A DNA stretch of 64,000 bases from Hankyongella ginsenosidimutans (GTDB lineage Bacteria; Pseudomonadota; Alphaproteobacteria; Sphingomonadales; Sphingomonadaceae): positions 682,001 to 746,000 of the forward strand of contig NZ_CP039704.1 of the NCBI RefSeq assembly GCF_005144965.1. Reading direction: 5' to 3'. Of the stretch, positions 1 to 11,624 are shown piece after piece. The notes beneath the pieces are model-generated. The model was not told the origin of the DNA. It saw nothing but the letters and a program-made list of their open reading frames with translations, and made no database searches. The number at the start of each line of letters is the position of its first letter. Positions within the stretch are counted from its first letter, which is position 1. Made by a program: the position numbers and the translations under genes.

Positions 1-410
1 TGGGAGAATCTCACGCCAACGGAGATCGGAAAGCGGCAAACTGTCGGGGTGGCAGGGCAAAGGCATATATATTGGATATCATGCCTCGATTTTAGTGTAA
101 ATTAGAATGCCTTTTGATTTTCAAATTCCCACTCGTGTTAGCTGAAATTTGCGCCAGCCTGTTAATGATTCTTCTTGGACGCCTTTGCCTTTCACAACTC
201 ACTCCGAGGAACGTTAGCGTTTCACTAAAAGAGTTGCGAAACGTAAACCCTCACTTCGCTTCTCATTCGGCTCCAAAATGCCGAACAATTAAAACACGCT
301 CCATTTGCGGAGCCGCGCCCAACCGCCTCTTGTGGAGGCTGCTGGTTATCGGCTCGCGCGCCTCGATTAAGCACCAGGCAAACAACTTCATCCGCGATGT
401 ATGGCAACCG
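1..410. other. Unassigned left edge, no gene seen
   Basis: The stretch before the tRNA-Gly gene has lower GC than the rest of the window. Open frames on either strand are short and show no recognisable domain, ribosome binding site or codon bias like the neighbouring genes. A short A/T tract near 66-76 could belong to a promoter, but I cannot support a specific one. Confidence 0.4.
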
Positions 411-484
411 TGGAGCGGGTGATGGGAATCGAACCCACGTAGCCAGCTTGGAAGGCTGGAGCTTTACCATTAAGCTACACCCGC
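411..484 (-). tRNA. tRNA-Gly(TCC)
   Basis: Read on the minus strand the gene begins GCGGGTG and ends CACCCGC-T-CCA, so the 7-bp acceptor stem pairs fully and the 3' CCA is encoded. The anticodon stem is CCAGC/GCTGG with loop CTTCCAA, giving anticodon TCC. The T-arm contains the standard GGTTCGATTCC. Length is 74 nt. It lies just downstream of era on the same strand. Confidence 0.95.
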
Positions 485-553
485 TCGAACCCCAGTTCTT
501 AGCCCGGCCCTTGCGGCTTGTGAAGCGTGGAAGCGCGCGGGGCGGCCCCACGT

Positions 554-1477
554 TCAGTCGGTCCAGTCGAGGCCCATGTCGCGGTAGATTTCGCGGTCGT
601 CCGCCCAGTCCGGCTTCACCTTGACGAACAAGAACAGGTGGATACGCCGCCCGAGCAGCTTCTCCAGCTCCAGCCGGGCCGTGCCGCCCAGCTGCTTGAT
701 GCGGCTGCCGCCCTTGCCGAGCACGATCGCCTTCTGGGTATCGCGTTCCACATAGACCACCTGATGCAGCGCGGCGGAGCCGTCCTTTCGCTCCTCCCAC
801 TTCTCGGTCTCGACGGTCGCGGCGTAGGGCAGTTCCTCGTGCAGTTGCAGGTACAGCTGCTCACGGGTGATCTCGGCGGCCAGCAGGCGCTGCGATACGT
901 CCGAGAGCTGGTCTTCCGGATAATGCCACGGCCCGGCCGGCATGCGCCGGACCAGCGCTGTCTTCAGGTCGGCGACGCCATCCCCGGTCTCGGCCGAGAT
1001 CATGAAGGTTTCCTCGAACGCCAGCAGCGCGTGGATCTGCACGGTCAGCGGCAGCAGCTTGTCCTTGCTGCACAGATCGACCTTGTTCAGCACCAGCAGC
1101 TTGGGCTCCGGGCGCGGGCGCAACGCCTCGATCAGGGCGCGCACCTCGTCGCGCAGGCCGCGCTTGGCGTCGATCACCAGGGCGATTACGTCGGCGTCGC
1201 TCGCGCCGTCCCACGCCGCCTTGACCATGGCGCGATCGAGCCGCCGGCGCGGGGCGAAGATGCCCGGCGTATCAACCAGCATCAGCTGCGTCGGACCTTC
1301 GATGGCGATGCCCATCAGCCGCGTGCGGGTGGTCTGCACCTTGGGGCTGACGATCGCCACCTTGGCGCCGACGAGCGCATTGGTGAGCGTCGATTTGCCG
1401 GCGTTGGGCGCGCCGATGATGGCGACCACCCCACAGCGGGTTTCCGCGTCCGGACCTTCGATGGTCTGCGCGCTCAT
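554..1477 (-). CDS. era: GTPase Era
   Basis: Era is an essential GTPase that binds the 3' end of 16S rRNA and helps mature the 30S subunit. The 307-residue protein has G1 GAPNAGKS near residue 22, switch region TTRTR, G3 DTPG near 69, G4 NKVD near 131 and the SAETG G5 region. The C-terminal KH domain carries LGKGGSRIKQLG, the usual GxxG RNA-binding loop. Length is normal and the frame is intact. Its ATG overlaps the rnc stop as ATGA, so it is the third gene of a lepB-rnc-era operon, the common alphaproteobacterial order that couples rRNA processing with ribosome assembly. Confidence 0.97.
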   Translation of the reverse strand: MSAQTIEGPDAETRCGVVAIIGAPNAGKSTLTNALVGAKVAIVSPKVQTTRTRLMGIAIEGPTQLMLVDTPGIFAPRRRLDRAMVKAAWDGASDADVIALVIDAKRGLRDEVRALIEALRPRPEPKLLVLNKVDLCSKDKLLPLTVQIHALLAFEETFMISAETGDGVADLKTALVRRMPAGPWHYPEDQLSDVSQRLLAAEITREQLYLQLHEELPYAATVETEKWEERKDGSAALHQVVYVERDTQKAIVLGKGGSRIKQLGGTARLELEKLLGRRIHLFLFVKVKPDWADDREIYRDMGLDWTD

Positions 1478-2154
1478 TGCTGGCCTGCTTTCATCTGTTC
1501 AAGAAAGGCGGCCGCGACCGCGCGCTCCGCGTCCTGTTTCGAAGCCCCGGTGGCGCGCAGCGGCGGCAGGCCGCGTACGCTGAGTTCCACCGTGAAGGTC
1601 GGCATGTGGTCCGGCCCGGCGCGCTCGACCAGGGCATAGTGCGGGATCGGCAGGCCGCGCCCCTGCGCCCATTCCTGCAGGGCCGACTTCGGGTGGCGCG
1701 GGGCCTCCGGGGCGGCCTCGAGCATAGCCTGCCACTGGGTCTCGATGAAACGGCGCGCCGGCTCCAGCCCGCCGTCGCGGAACAGCGCGCCGATCAGCGC
1801 CTCGCAGACGTCCGCCAGCACGTTGTCGAGGTGCTGCACGCGCGACTGCGCAGCGCTCGCCGCCATGCGGATGTGGCGATAGGCTGCGATTGCGCGCGCG
1901 ACCTCGGCGCAGGTTTCGGTGCGCACCAGATCGGCATAGCGTTTGGCCAGGTCCCCTTCCGGCTCGCCGGGGTAGCGGCGGAACAGCCAGTCGGCCATCA
2001 CGCAGCCCAGCACCCGGTCGCCAAGAAACTCCAGCCGCTGGTAGGAACGGCCGGGCGCGCTCGGATGGGTCAGCGCGGTCAGGATCAGGCTGCGGTCCGA
2101 GAAGCTGTGGCCGAGTGCGGCCTCGGCCCAGGCGACGGCTTCGGATTCGATCAC
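1474..2154 (-). CDS. rnc: Ribonuclease III
   Basis: RNase III cleaves double-stranded RNA and processes rRNA precursors. The 226-residue protein has the signature RLEFLGDRVLG near residue 38 and the second acidic cluster DVCEALIGALFRDGG near 112, then a C-terminal dsRNA-binding domain (KSALQEWAQGRGLP to the end). The third residue of the signature's last part is R-V-L rather than the usual S-V-L, a mild variation. I chose the GTG at 2154 because it overlaps the lepB stop as GTGA and gives the usual family length. The open frame continues upstream out of lepB, which is not meaningful. Confidence 0.95.
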   Translation of the reverse strand: MIESEAVAWAEAALGHSFSDRSLILTALTHPSAPGRSYQRLEFLGDRVLGCVMADWLFRRYPGEPEGDLAKRYADLVRTETCAEVARAIAAYRHIRMAASAAQSRVQHLDNVLADVCEALIGALFRDGGLEPARRFIETQWQAMLEAAPEAPRHPKSALQEWAQGRGLPIPHYALVERAGPDHMPTFTVELSVRGLPPLRATGASKQDAERAVAAAFLEQMKAGQQ

Positions 2155-3011
2155 TGGATGAGCGTGGCCAGGCGATCCCAGCGGGTCGCCTGAATCCAGC
2201 GCCACGGCGTGAACAGGCTGGTCGAGCCGTCGGTCGAGAAGAACAGGATTTCGGCCTTGCCGACCACATTCTCCATCGGAATGTAGCCAACCCCGCCCGC
2301 ATTCACCGGCACCCGGCTGTCCAGGCTGTTGTCGCGGTTGTCGCCCATGCCGAAATAGTGGCCGGCCGGCACTACGAACGCCTGGGTGTCGTCGCGCGGT
2401 GCGTTCGGCAGCATGTCGAGCGCGGTGTAGGTGCGGCCGCTCGGCAGGGTCTCGCGGTAGCGCGGATAGACGCAGACCGCCGAACCATCCGGCTGCGTGC
2501 GGCGGAAGCCGGGCAGCGGCGGGCACAGCGTGTTCGGGGTTTCCTTCACCAGGAAATCGCCGATGCGCTCCTTCTTCACCTGCTGGCCGTTGATGTAGAG
2601 CACGCCGCCGCGCATCTGGATGATATCGCCCGGCATGCCGATGATGCGCTTGATGAAATCGGTGCGGTTGTCGCCCGGCCACTTGAACACGACCACGTCG
2701 CCCGGCGTCACCTGTCGGTTGAACAGCCGGCCGTCGATCGGTGCCAGGCTGAACGGAAACGAGTGGCGGCTGTAGCCGTAGCTGAACTTGGAGACGAACA
2801 GATAGTCGCCAACCAGCAGGCCGGGCAGCATCGACTCGGACGGGATGTTGAACGGCTCGTAAGCGAGCGAGCGGAAGCCGACCGCGATCAGGACGGCATA
2901 GAAGATGGTCTTCACCAACTCCTGCACCGACTCGGCCCAGCCCGGCTTGGCCGGTCTGGTGAGGGTCGGGCTGGCGCTGCCGGGCGCGCGCGTCGAGGAA
3001 TCATTCTGCAT
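2151..3011 (-). CDS. lepB: Signal peptidase I
   Basis: Type I signal peptidase cleaves signal peptides of exported proteins on the periplasmic face of the inner membrane. The 286-residue protein has one N-terminal membrane segment (VKTIFYAVLIAVGFRSL), the catalytic serine in IPSESMLPGLLVGD, the catalytic lysine in FIKRIIGMPGD, and the C-terminal GMGDNRDNSLDSR box. I start at the ATG at 3011 (MQNDSS) because the open frame upstream adds an Arg-rich stretch unlike the family. It is first in the lepB-rnc-era operon and is divergent from amn. Confidence 0.95.
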   Translation of the reverse strand: MQNDSSTRAPGSASPTLTRPAKPGWAESVQELVKTIFYAVLIAVGFRSLAYEPFNIPSESMLPGLLVGDYLFVSKFSYGYSRHSFPFSLAPIDGRLFNRQVTPGDVVVFKWPGDNRTDFIKRIIGMPGDIIQMRGGVLYINGQQVKKERIGDFLVKETPNTLCPPLPGFRRTQPDGSAVCVYPRYRETLPSGRTYTALDMLPNAPRDDTQAFVVPAGHYFGMGDNRDNSLDSRVPVNAGGVGYIPMENVVGKAEILFFSTDGSTSLFTPWRWIQATRWDRLATLIQ

Positions 3012-3143
3012 GGCGAAAGGCCATCGCGTGGACAGCGTGCGCCTGTCAAGCGAAAGCCGGGCCAGAGCGGCTGCGCGCCGCGGCGGGCTGCGCTGCGCAT
3101 TGCCCGGCGCGTGCGTCATCGGCATAGTCCGCCGTGGAGGATC

Positions 3144-4596
3144 ATGAATGCCGAGAGGACTGACCCCGACGCTGCGCTGGAGCGCCTGAAGACCCTGTAT
3201 GCCGAGGCGATCAGCACCGGCGCCCGGGCCTTGCGCGCCTTCATCGCCGAGGGACGGCCGCCGACGCCGGACGAGCGCCGCCGCATGTGCTACCCCTGCT
3301 CCATGTCGAGCACCGCGGCGTCTCCCCGGGCACGCCGGCCGGGCGCGCCTATGCCAAGTTCCAGGAGATCGGCGACTATAGCACCAGCATCACCCAGCCG
3401 CAGGCGCTCAGCACCTATCTGCGCGAGCAGCTGACCCTGCTGGTCGAGGATTACGATGCGCGGATCGACGTAACCCCGGCGACCAGGAAATTCCCTATCC
3501 TTTCCTGCTCGATGGTGCGGACGATGCGTTGCTCGGTGCCGCCAGCGCGCTGGAGCTGGCGCAGGCGTTCGCGACGCCGCGGCTCAACGTCGTCTCGGAC
3601 GACATCGCCGACGGCCTGGCGATTGACCGCCGCCCGCGCCCGCTGGCGCTGTTCGATGCCCCGCGGGTCGACTATTCGCTGAAGCGCCTGGTCCACTATA
3701 CCGGCACCGACTGGCGCGATGCGCAGCCCTGGATCCTGTTCACCAACTACCACCGCTATGTCGACGTGTTCGTGCGCTGGGCAGCCGAGCAGGTGGCAGC
3801 CGGCGGACGCTACACCGAGCTGCGCGCTGCCGGCGGTGTCAGCATCCACGCCGACGACCGGATGAGCACCGAGGCGGCGTCTGCGCGTGTGGCGTCCGCC
3901 ACCTGGGCGCGCCACCAGATGCCGGCCTATCACCTGAAAGCGCGCGACGGCCACGGCATCACCCTGGTCAACATCGGCGTCGGCCCGTCCAACGCCAAGA
4001 CTATCACCGACCATCTGGCGGTGCTGCGCCCACATTGCTGGCTGATGATCGGCCACTGCGGCGGGCTGCGCCAGTCCCAGCGCATCGGCGACTATGTGCT
4101 GGCGCACGCCTACCTGCGCGAGGACCATGTGCTCGACGACGTGGTGCCGCCGCGCATCCCGATCCCGGCGCTCGCCGAGGTGCAGCAGGCGCTGCAGCAG
4201 GCAGCGGCCGACGTGACTGGCGAGAGCGGCGCGGACCTGAAGGCGCGGCTGCGCACCGGCACGGTGGTGACGGAGGACGACCGCAACTGGGAACTGCGCT
4301 GGCGCCAGGAGCAGCGGGTGTTCAACCTGTCGCGCGCGATCGCCATCGACATGGAAAGCGGCACCATCGCCGCCCAGGGCTATCGCTTCCGTGTGCCCTA
4401 CGGCACCTTGCTCTGCGTCTCGGACAAGCCGCTGCACGGCGAAATCAAGCTGCCGGGTGCCGCCAACGCCTTCTACGCCAAGGCGATCTCCCAGCACCTC
4501 GCCATCGGCATCGCCGCCATCGAGCGGCTGCAGAGCAACGTGCTGAACCTGCATTCCCGCAAGCTGCGCAGCTTCGACGAGCCGCCATTCCGCTGA
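3144..4596 (+). CDS. amn: AMP nucleosidase (two frame breaks)
   Basis: AMP nucleosidase hydrolyses AMP to adenine and ribose 5-phosphate in purine salvage. The start ATG at 3144 follows GGAGG. The N-terminal AMP nucleosidase domain runs to about residue 170 and the C-terminal nucleoside phosphorylase-like domain contains MIGHCGGLRQSQ and AIDMESGTIAAQGYRFRVP. The frame breaks at 3293-3296 (C4, restored as C5) and near 3477 (one G lost). With both restored the protein is about 484 residues, close to the E. coli enzyme. Divergent from lepB. Confidence 0.92.
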
Positions 4597-4627
4597 GGCC
4601 GCGGGGTTGATGATGGGCGCAGCAAGC

Positions 4628-4704
4628 TGGTGGCCCCGGCGGGATTCGAACCCACGACCTGCGGTTTAGGAAACCGTCGCTCTATCCTGCTGAGCTACGG
4701 AGCC
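4628..4704 (-). tRNA. tRNA-Arg(CCT)
   Basis: On the minus strand the gene starts GGCTCCG and ends CGGGGCC-A-CCA with one G-U pair in the acceptor stem. The anticodon loop is TTCCTAA, anticodon CCT, and the T-arm has GGTTCGAATCC. Length is 77 nt with encoded CCA. Confidence 0.95.
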
Positions 4705-4722
4705 ACAGAGTCCGTCCTATGG

Positions 4723-6024
<1,302 letters not shown>

Positions 6025-6080
6025 CGGTCAAACCCCTTTCATTGCCTGAATGTGTAATCTGGCGCGGCGGGCGCGCCGGC

Positions 6081-7181
6081 TCAAGCCAATTGGCGATCGA
6101 GGAACGCGCGCACCGTCTCGAGGTCCACCCCGGCGCTGTGAAGGCCTGGCCGATGCCGCGCGCGAGGATGAAGGTCAGGCTGCCGGCCTCCATCTTCTTG
6201 TCCTGCGCCATGTGCCGCACCAGGGTTGCGCCATCAGCCCCGAGCGCGAGGGCCCGCAGGTCGACCGGCAGCCCGCTTGCCGCCAGATGCGTGCGCACCC
6301 GCGCCGCGTCCGCCGGGGGCACAGGCCCTGCGCCACCGAGAAGTCGAACGCCAGAACCATGCCCAGCGCCACGGCCTCGCCGTGCAGCAGGCGGTCGGAG
6401 TAGCCGGCCTCGGCTTCCAGTGCATGGCCGAAGGTATGGCCGAGGTTCAGCAGCGCCCGCCGTCCCGTGGTCTCGAACTCGTCCGCTGCGACCACCGCCG
6501 CCTTGGCCCGGCACGACGTCGCGACCGCATCGCGCAGGGCGTCGGCCTCGCCTGCGAGCACCCTTGCGCCGTTCGCTTCCAGCCAGTCGAAAAACGCCGG
6601 GTCGTCGATAAGCCCGTATTTCACGATCTCGGCATAACCGGCGGCGCGCTCGCGCGGCGGCAGGGTTGCAAGCGTGTCGCTGTCGCACAGCACCAGTCGC
6701 GGCTGGTGGAACGCGCCGACCAGGTTCTTGCCGGCGCGCGTGTTGATGCCGGTCTTGCCGCCGACCGAGGAATCCACCTGCGCCAGCAGGGTGGTCGGAA
6801 TCTGGATGAAGCGGCAGCCGCGGCGCAGAACCGCTGTGGCGAAGCCGGTCAGATCGCCGATCACGCCGCCGCCAAGCGCGATCACCGTATCCTTGCGCTC
6901 GATGCCGGCGGCCAGCAGGGCCTCGCAGAGCTGCTCCAGCCCGGCGAAGGACTTGCGCGCCTCGCCCGGCGGCAGGACGACCGGGTGCACGGCGATGCCG
7001 CCAAGGCCAGCGCGCAGGGTATCGAGATGCAGGCCCGCCACCGTTTCGTCCGTCACCACCGCGGCCATCGGCCGGTTCAGCAGCGGACCGACGAGTACGC
7101 CCGCCTGCGCGAGCAGCCCCGGCCCGACATGGATGTCGTAGCCGCGCTCCCCAGCGGCACCGGGACCCGCGCGACCGTCAC
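6081..7181 (-). CDS. aroB: 3-dehydroquinate synthase (frame breaks)
   Basis: AroB converts DAHP to 3-dehydroquinate, the second shikimate pathway step, using NAD and a metal. Visible blocks are [40 protein letters not shown], and the metal-binding stretch [16 protein letters not shown] followed by [10 protein letters not shown] start at the GTG at 7181, giving [20 protein letters not shown], which requires one extra G in the run at 7149-7152. Further breaks lie at 6315-6319 and near 6143, and the restored C-terminus ends at the TGA at 6081-6083. Restored length is about 367 residues, normal for the family. Its start overlaps the likely aroK stop as GTGA. Confidence 0.9.
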
Positions 7182-7734
7182 GCTGCCCCTGCAGGTGGCG
7201 GCGCAGCAGCTCCAGGATGGCGGCGACTGTAGCGTCGTGCGGCCCGTCCGTCGAGCGGACGTGCAGCGGCGCCTGCGCGTAATAGGGCGCGCGCCGCTCG
7301 GCCAGTTCGGTCAGGATCTGTCTGGGATCGCCGTTGCGCAGCAGCGGCCGGGTGTCGCGCCGGGCCGTGCGTTCGACCAGCGTCTCGATATCGGCGTCGA
7401 GCCAGATGGCGATGCCGCGCGCCAAGATCGCCGCGCGCGTCTGCGGCTGCACGAAGGCGCCACCGCCGGTCGCGATCACCTTGGGCGGGCCCTGCAGCAG
7501 CCGCTCGATGACCCGCTGCTCGCCACGGCGAAACTCCGGCTCGCCAAAGCAGGCGAAGATATCGGCGACCGCCATGCCTGCCGCCTGCTCGATAGCGTCG
7601 TCCGCATCTTCGAACGGCAGGTCGAGGCGCGCTGCCAGCCGGCGGCCAACGGTGGTCTTGCCGACCCCCATCAGGCCGACGAGCACCAGTGGCCGCTCGA
7701 CGCGCAGCCCTTCAAGATTTGCTTCGTCTGTCAC
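7178..7734 (-). CDS. aroK: Shikimate kinase
   Basis: Shikimate kinase phosphorylates shikimate at O3 with ATP. The P-loop [15 protein letters not shown] is near residue 15, the shikimate-binding DADDAIE near 39, and [11 protein letters not shown] follows near 81. The start is taken as the GTG at 7734. As read, the frame runs on into aroB and looks like an AroK-AroB fusion. One base restored in the run at 7185-7188 gives a TGA at 7178 that overlaps the aroB GTG and a normal 185-residue kinase, so I think the fusion is a sequence artefact. Confidence 0.9.
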
Positions 7735-7809
7735 AAGGCAGTCGCTATACACGGCTGGTCGCGCCCAGCAAGTTGCCGCGCGACGGTCTCAACACATGGT
7801 CGGGGTGGC

Positions 7810-7950
7810 ATGGGCCGATTGGGTTTGATTCTGGTGGTTGGCGTTCTGATCGTTCTGGTCGGCATGTCGGTGTATTTTGCGGTTGCGGATCGTCCCGCGC
7901 CGATACGGCAGATTGAAAAGACCTTACCGGTTTCAGGGCCGGCTTCGTGA
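7810..7950 (+). CDS. Small single-pass membrane protein
   Basis: A 46-residue protein with one hydrophobic segment (LGLILVVGVLIVLVGMSVYF) after a short positive N-terminus (MGR), then a polar tail. The stop overlaps the GTG of the next gene as GTGA, which supports translation and co-expression with it. It is divergent from aroK. I do not recognise a function. The tight overlap and typical inner-membrane topology argue that it is a real gene. Confidence 0.6.
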   Translation: MGRLGLILVVGVLIVLVGMSVYFAVADRPAPIRQIEKTLPVSGPAS

Positions 7951-9639
7951 TCGCTCGCTACCTGTGCGCCGGCCTTGCCGTCGGCGCCCTCTCGTTCAGC
8001 CAGGTCTTCGCGCAGGATGCACCGGAATCGTTGCTGCCGGCGCAGCGCCCGGCCAGCGAGGTCGCGCCGACGCCACTGCCCGGCGTCAGCCAGCCCGCGC
8101 CTGAGGATACGGCGACGGACGCGACGCCGCTGCCGGCACAGGTGGAGCGCCCAAACCCAGGCCGCGGCGTGCGCCGGCGGGGCCGCGTCTGCCGCTCGGC
8201 TGGCTGGAGCCTGCAGACGGCGGGCTGGGCGCGGATATCTGGCGCGGCTCGAACGCGAAGGCGGTGAACGGCGTGCTGCGCACGATCCGGCAGCCGCTGT
8301 CATCCCGCTGGATGAATGTGCTGCTGCGGCGGGCGCTGGTCAGCCGGGCCGACGATCCGCAAGGCGCCAGCGTCGGCGATATCGCGGCGACCCGGGCGCT
8401 GGCGCTGCTGCGGGTCGGGGAAGCGCACGCCGCCAAGCGCATCATGGACCGCCTGGGTGTGGAGCGTTTCACGCGGCTGGCCTATTTCGTCGCGCCGCAG
8501 GCCCAGCTCCTGGCCGGCGACATCCCGGCGCTCTGCCCGATCACCGTGACCGGCCCGGCCGTCTACCGGGACCCGCAGTGGGACCTGTTCAGCGCGATCT
8601 GCGCAGCTCTGGAGGGCGACGCCGGGCAGGCGGCGCTGGTGCTGGACGATCTGCGCGAGCGCGAAGCCGTGGACCCGGTCGAGATACAACTGGCGGATCA
8701 GGTCGCGACCGCCGTCGGCGGCGGTGGCAACCGCGGCGTCAATGTGGACTGGCCCCTGGGGCCGGACGCCGAGACCTATGCGTTGACGCCCTATCGCCTC
8801 GGCATGGCACTGGCCGGGCGTTCCGAGCTGCCCGCGAACCTGCGCAGCCGCCTGGGACAGGCCGGATACAGCTGGATCGCGCGCCATGCGGAAGCGCCGG
8901 TCGATCTGCGCTTCCAGGCCGCGCCCTACGCGCTGCTGGCCGGCGCACTGCCGCTGGACGACGCCCTCGGCATCTGGGCGCAGGCCGCGCAGGCCAACCC
9001 GGATGTCCTGCGCGCGGATACCGCGCCGGCGCGCCTGCGGGCGGCCTATGTCGCGCCGGGCGCGCGCAGCAAGCTGGCGACGCTGCGCAGTTTCTGGGGC
9101 GAGCCGGGCCCCGGGCGGATCGTGCGCCTGCTGCTTTCGGCACGCGCCGTCGCTTCGGTCACGCCCGCCGACACGGATGAAGCGCCGGACATGGTCCGCG
9201 CGCTGGCGTTCGGCGGCGCCGGCGTCAGGCCTTGCGCTGGGGCGAGGCCATGGGCGACGGCGCACACCGGGTTTGGCCGATCCTCGCCGCGCTCAACCCG
9301 CGCGCGCCGCGCACCGGCGCTGCCTTCGGCGACTGGGCGGACACACTGGAGAGCGCCGGCGATACCGGCCACCGCAAGGCGCTCGCCGCCGCCGTCGTGG
9401 CGGCCACAGCACCTGACCCGTTCGGCGACGCTGCGCGCGCCATGCTCGATCGCGGTTCGGTGGCGCTGGCACCGACGCCGCTTGCCGATGTGCTGTCGGC
9501 TGCGACCCGCCGCGACCGCCATGGCGAGCTGATCGTGCGCTGCGCCCGCCTGTTCGCAGCGCCCAGGCTCGATCCGTCGAGCGTCCATGCCGCGCTCGCC
9601 GCGCTGAACCGCGCGGGCTATCGTGTGGAAGCGGGTTGA
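7947..9639 (+). CDS. Secreted hypothetical protein (two frame breaks)
   Basis: About 564 residues after repair. It begins with a GTG overlapping the upstream stop, has a signal peptide (ARYLCAGLAVGALSFSQVFA, cleavage before QDAPES), then a Pro/Ala-rich linker and a long alpha-helical, alanine-rich body resembling a repeat-containing solenoid. Breaks are at 8150-8152 (one C) and near 9227 (one G). I recognise no named domain. It sits between the small membrane protein and the XerD-type recombinase, and all three run in the same direction with short gaps, so they may be co-transcribed. Confidence 0.7.
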
Positions 9640-9670
9640 TCGGCGCGGAACTGTTGATCCGCGAAGGGCT

Positions 9671-10556
9671 ATGACGGACGCGGAGGCCATCCGCCTGTTT
9701 CTTGACTATCTGGTCGCGGAGCGCGGCAGCGCGCGCAACACGCTCCTGGCCTACAGCCGCGATCTGGAGGCACTGTCCGAAAGCCTGAACGGCCGCTTGG
9801 CTGCGGCCTCGGCGGACGATCTGCGTGCATGGGCCACCTGTCAGCACAGCCTGAGCAGCGCGACGCTGGCGCGCCGGCTGTCCTGCCTGCGCCGGTTCTT
9901 CGGGTTCCTGCTACGCGATGGCCTGCGGGCCGACGACCCGTCGGTTGACCTTGCGTCGCCGCGGCTGGTCCGGCCGCTCCCGCGCACGCTGACCCTGGAT
10001 CAGGTCCTGGCGCTCATCGAGATGGCGCGCGTGCGCGCGCGCGCAAGCCGGACTACGCTTCCCGGCGGATGCTGGCGCTGGTCGAGCTGCTCTACGGCTC
10101 CGGCCTGCGCGCCAGCGAGGTGGTCGGCCTGCCGCGCACCGCCGTACGGCCGGGGCAGCCGTTTCTCGCGGTCGTCGGCAAAGGCGGCAAGGAGCGCCTT
10201 GCGCCGCTCAGCCCGCCGGCAGCGGCGGCGGTCGCGGCGTATCTTGCGGATGTGCCGGCCACATCGCGCTTCCTGTTTCCCTCGACCGGCGCGAGTGGGC
10301 ACCTGACCCGTGTCCGGCTGTTCCAGCTCCTGCGCGACCTTGGCCTGGAAGCCGGCCTGCGCCCGACGCAACTGTCCCCGCATGTGCTGCGCCATGCCTT
10401 CGCGACCCATCTTCTGGCCGGCGGCTCGGACCTGCGCGCCCTGCAGCAGATGCTGGGCCACGCCGATATCGCGACCACGCAGATCTACACCCACGTCGCG
10501 GTCGAGCGGCTGGTCGAGGTTGTCGAGAGCCGACACCCGCTGGCGGATGGCATTGA
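9671..10556 (+). CDS. xerD: Site-specific tyrosine recombinase, XerD type (frame breaks)
   Basis: Tyrosine recombinases of this type resolve chromosome dimers at dif. The N-terminal SAM-like core-binding domain (residues 1-100) is followed by the catalytic domain with [15 protein letters not shown] (first catalytic Arg), [12 protein letters not shown] (His-x-x-Arg) and [15 protein letters not shown] (His and nucleophile Tyr). One frame break lies in the alternating GC tract near 10040. The 3' end is uncertain: the open frame overruns accA, and one restored G near 10549 gives a stop at 10554-10556 after HPLADGH. XerC cannot be ruled out from sequence alone. Confidence 0.85.
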
Positions 10557-10586
10557 CCCTCGCCCAAGCGTGGCTAGTCGTCGACC

Positions 10587-11531
10587 ATGGTTACATACCT
10601 CGATTTCGAGCGACCGATTGCGGACCTGGAGTCCAAGATCGCCGAGCTCAAGAGCCACGCCAATCCCGACCTCGATATCTCCCAGGAAGTCGCGCGGCTG
10701 GAACTGAAGGCGCAACGGCAGCTCAAGGCGGTCTACGACAGGCTGACGCCGTGGCAGAAAACGCTGGTCGCCCGCCACCCCGGCCGGCCGCGCTTCACGG
10801 ATATCGTCAGCCGCATCATCGACGACTTCTCGCCGATGGCGGGCGACCGCTGCTTCGGCGAGGACCAGGCGATCATCGGCGGCTTCGGCCGGCTGCGCGG
10901 GCGCACGGTCATGGTGATCGGCCACGAGAAGGGCAGCGACACCCAGAGCCGCATCCGCCACAATTTCGGCATGGCCAAGCCGGAAGGCTACCGCAAGGCG
11001 GTACGCCTGATGAAGCTGGCCGATCAGTTCGGCATCCCGGTGGTGACGCTGGTCGACACGCCCGGCGCCTTCCCCGGCGTCCAGGCGGAGGAACGCGGGC
11101 AGGCGCAGGCCATTGCCGTCTCCACCGCCACCTGCCTCGACCTGAAGGTGCCGCTGATCGCGACGGTGGTCGGCGAAGGCGGCTCCGGCGGGGCGATCGC
11201 GCTGGCCGCCGCCAACACGGTCTTCATGTACGAGCACGCGGTCTATTCCGTGATCTCGCCGGAGGGCTGCGCCTCGATCCTCTGGCGCACCGCCGACAAG
11301 GCGGCCGACGCCGCAGAAGCCATGCGCCTGACCGCACAGGACCTGCTGCAGTTCAAGGTGATCGACCGCATCATCGAGGAGCCGCTGGGCGGCGCGCACC
11401 GCCAGCCGACGGTCGCCGTCAATGCGCTGGCCGATGCGCTCCAGCACGAACTGGACCGCCTGACCCAGGAGACCCCGCAAGCACTGCAGCGTGGACGGCG
11501 CGAGAAATTCCTCGCCATGGGTGCGCTGTAG
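10587..11531 (+). CDS. accA: Acetyl-CoA carboxylase carboxyltransferase subunit alpha
   Basis: AccA with AccD transfers the carboxyl group from carboxybiotin to acetyl-CoA, giving malonyl-CoA for fatty acid synthesis. The intact 314-residue protein starts [18 protein letters not shown], the family's typical opening, and contains [27 protein letters not shown] and [12 protein letters not shown] in the crotonase-like core. It lies about 30 bp after the recombinase gene on the same strand. Confidence 0.97.
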   Translation: MVTYLDFERPIADLESKIAELKSHANPDLDISQEVARLELKAQRQLKAVYDRLTPWQKTLVARHPGRPRFTDIVSRIIDDFSPMAGDRCFGEDQAIIGGFGRLRGRTVMVIGHEKGSDTQSRIRHNFGMAKPEGYRKAVRLMKLADQFGIPVVTLVDTPGAFPGVQAEERGQAQAIAVSTATCLDLKVPLIATVVGEGGSGGAIALAAANTVFMYEHAVYSVISPEGCASILWRTADKAADAAEAMRLTAQDLLQFKVIDRIIEEPLGGAHRQPTVAVNALADALQHELDRLTQETPQALQRGRREKFLAMGAL

Positions 11532-11624
11532 CGTCGCTCCCGGGCATGCGACGCCCCTGGTTGCAGAGTCCTTCGCAACTGCGGTACAGCGAGCGACATT
11601 TCGTAACTCCTCAGGGGCGGCATT

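Noticed and set aside
114..422. A 102-residue frame in the first 400 bases
   Set aside because: It runs through the tRNA-Gly 3' end, has no family resemblance and no supporting signals.
527..1639. Long open frame antisense to era and rnc
   Set aside because: It is a shadow on the opposite strand of high-GC genes, with no ribosome binding site or recognisable protein. The same holds for other long opposite-strand frames, such as over aroB, pheT and coaBC.
6081..7734. Apparent AroK-AroB fusion protein
   Set aside because: The single frame depends on two lost G/C bases. Restoring them gives a separate 185-residue kinase and an AroB starting [20 protein letters not shown] with a GTGA overlap, the normal arrangement.
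9671..10556. XerD-type recombinase as a sign of an integrated element
   Set aside because: It lies in housekeeping context, next to accA, without an attachment site, direct repeats or phage genes, as expected for a chromosomal dimer-resolution recombinase.
10557..10707. C-terminal extension of the recombinase into accA
   Set aside because: It would overlap accA by 120 bp and encode a Ser/Arg-rich tail. A lost base near 10549 with a stop at 10554-10556 is more likely.
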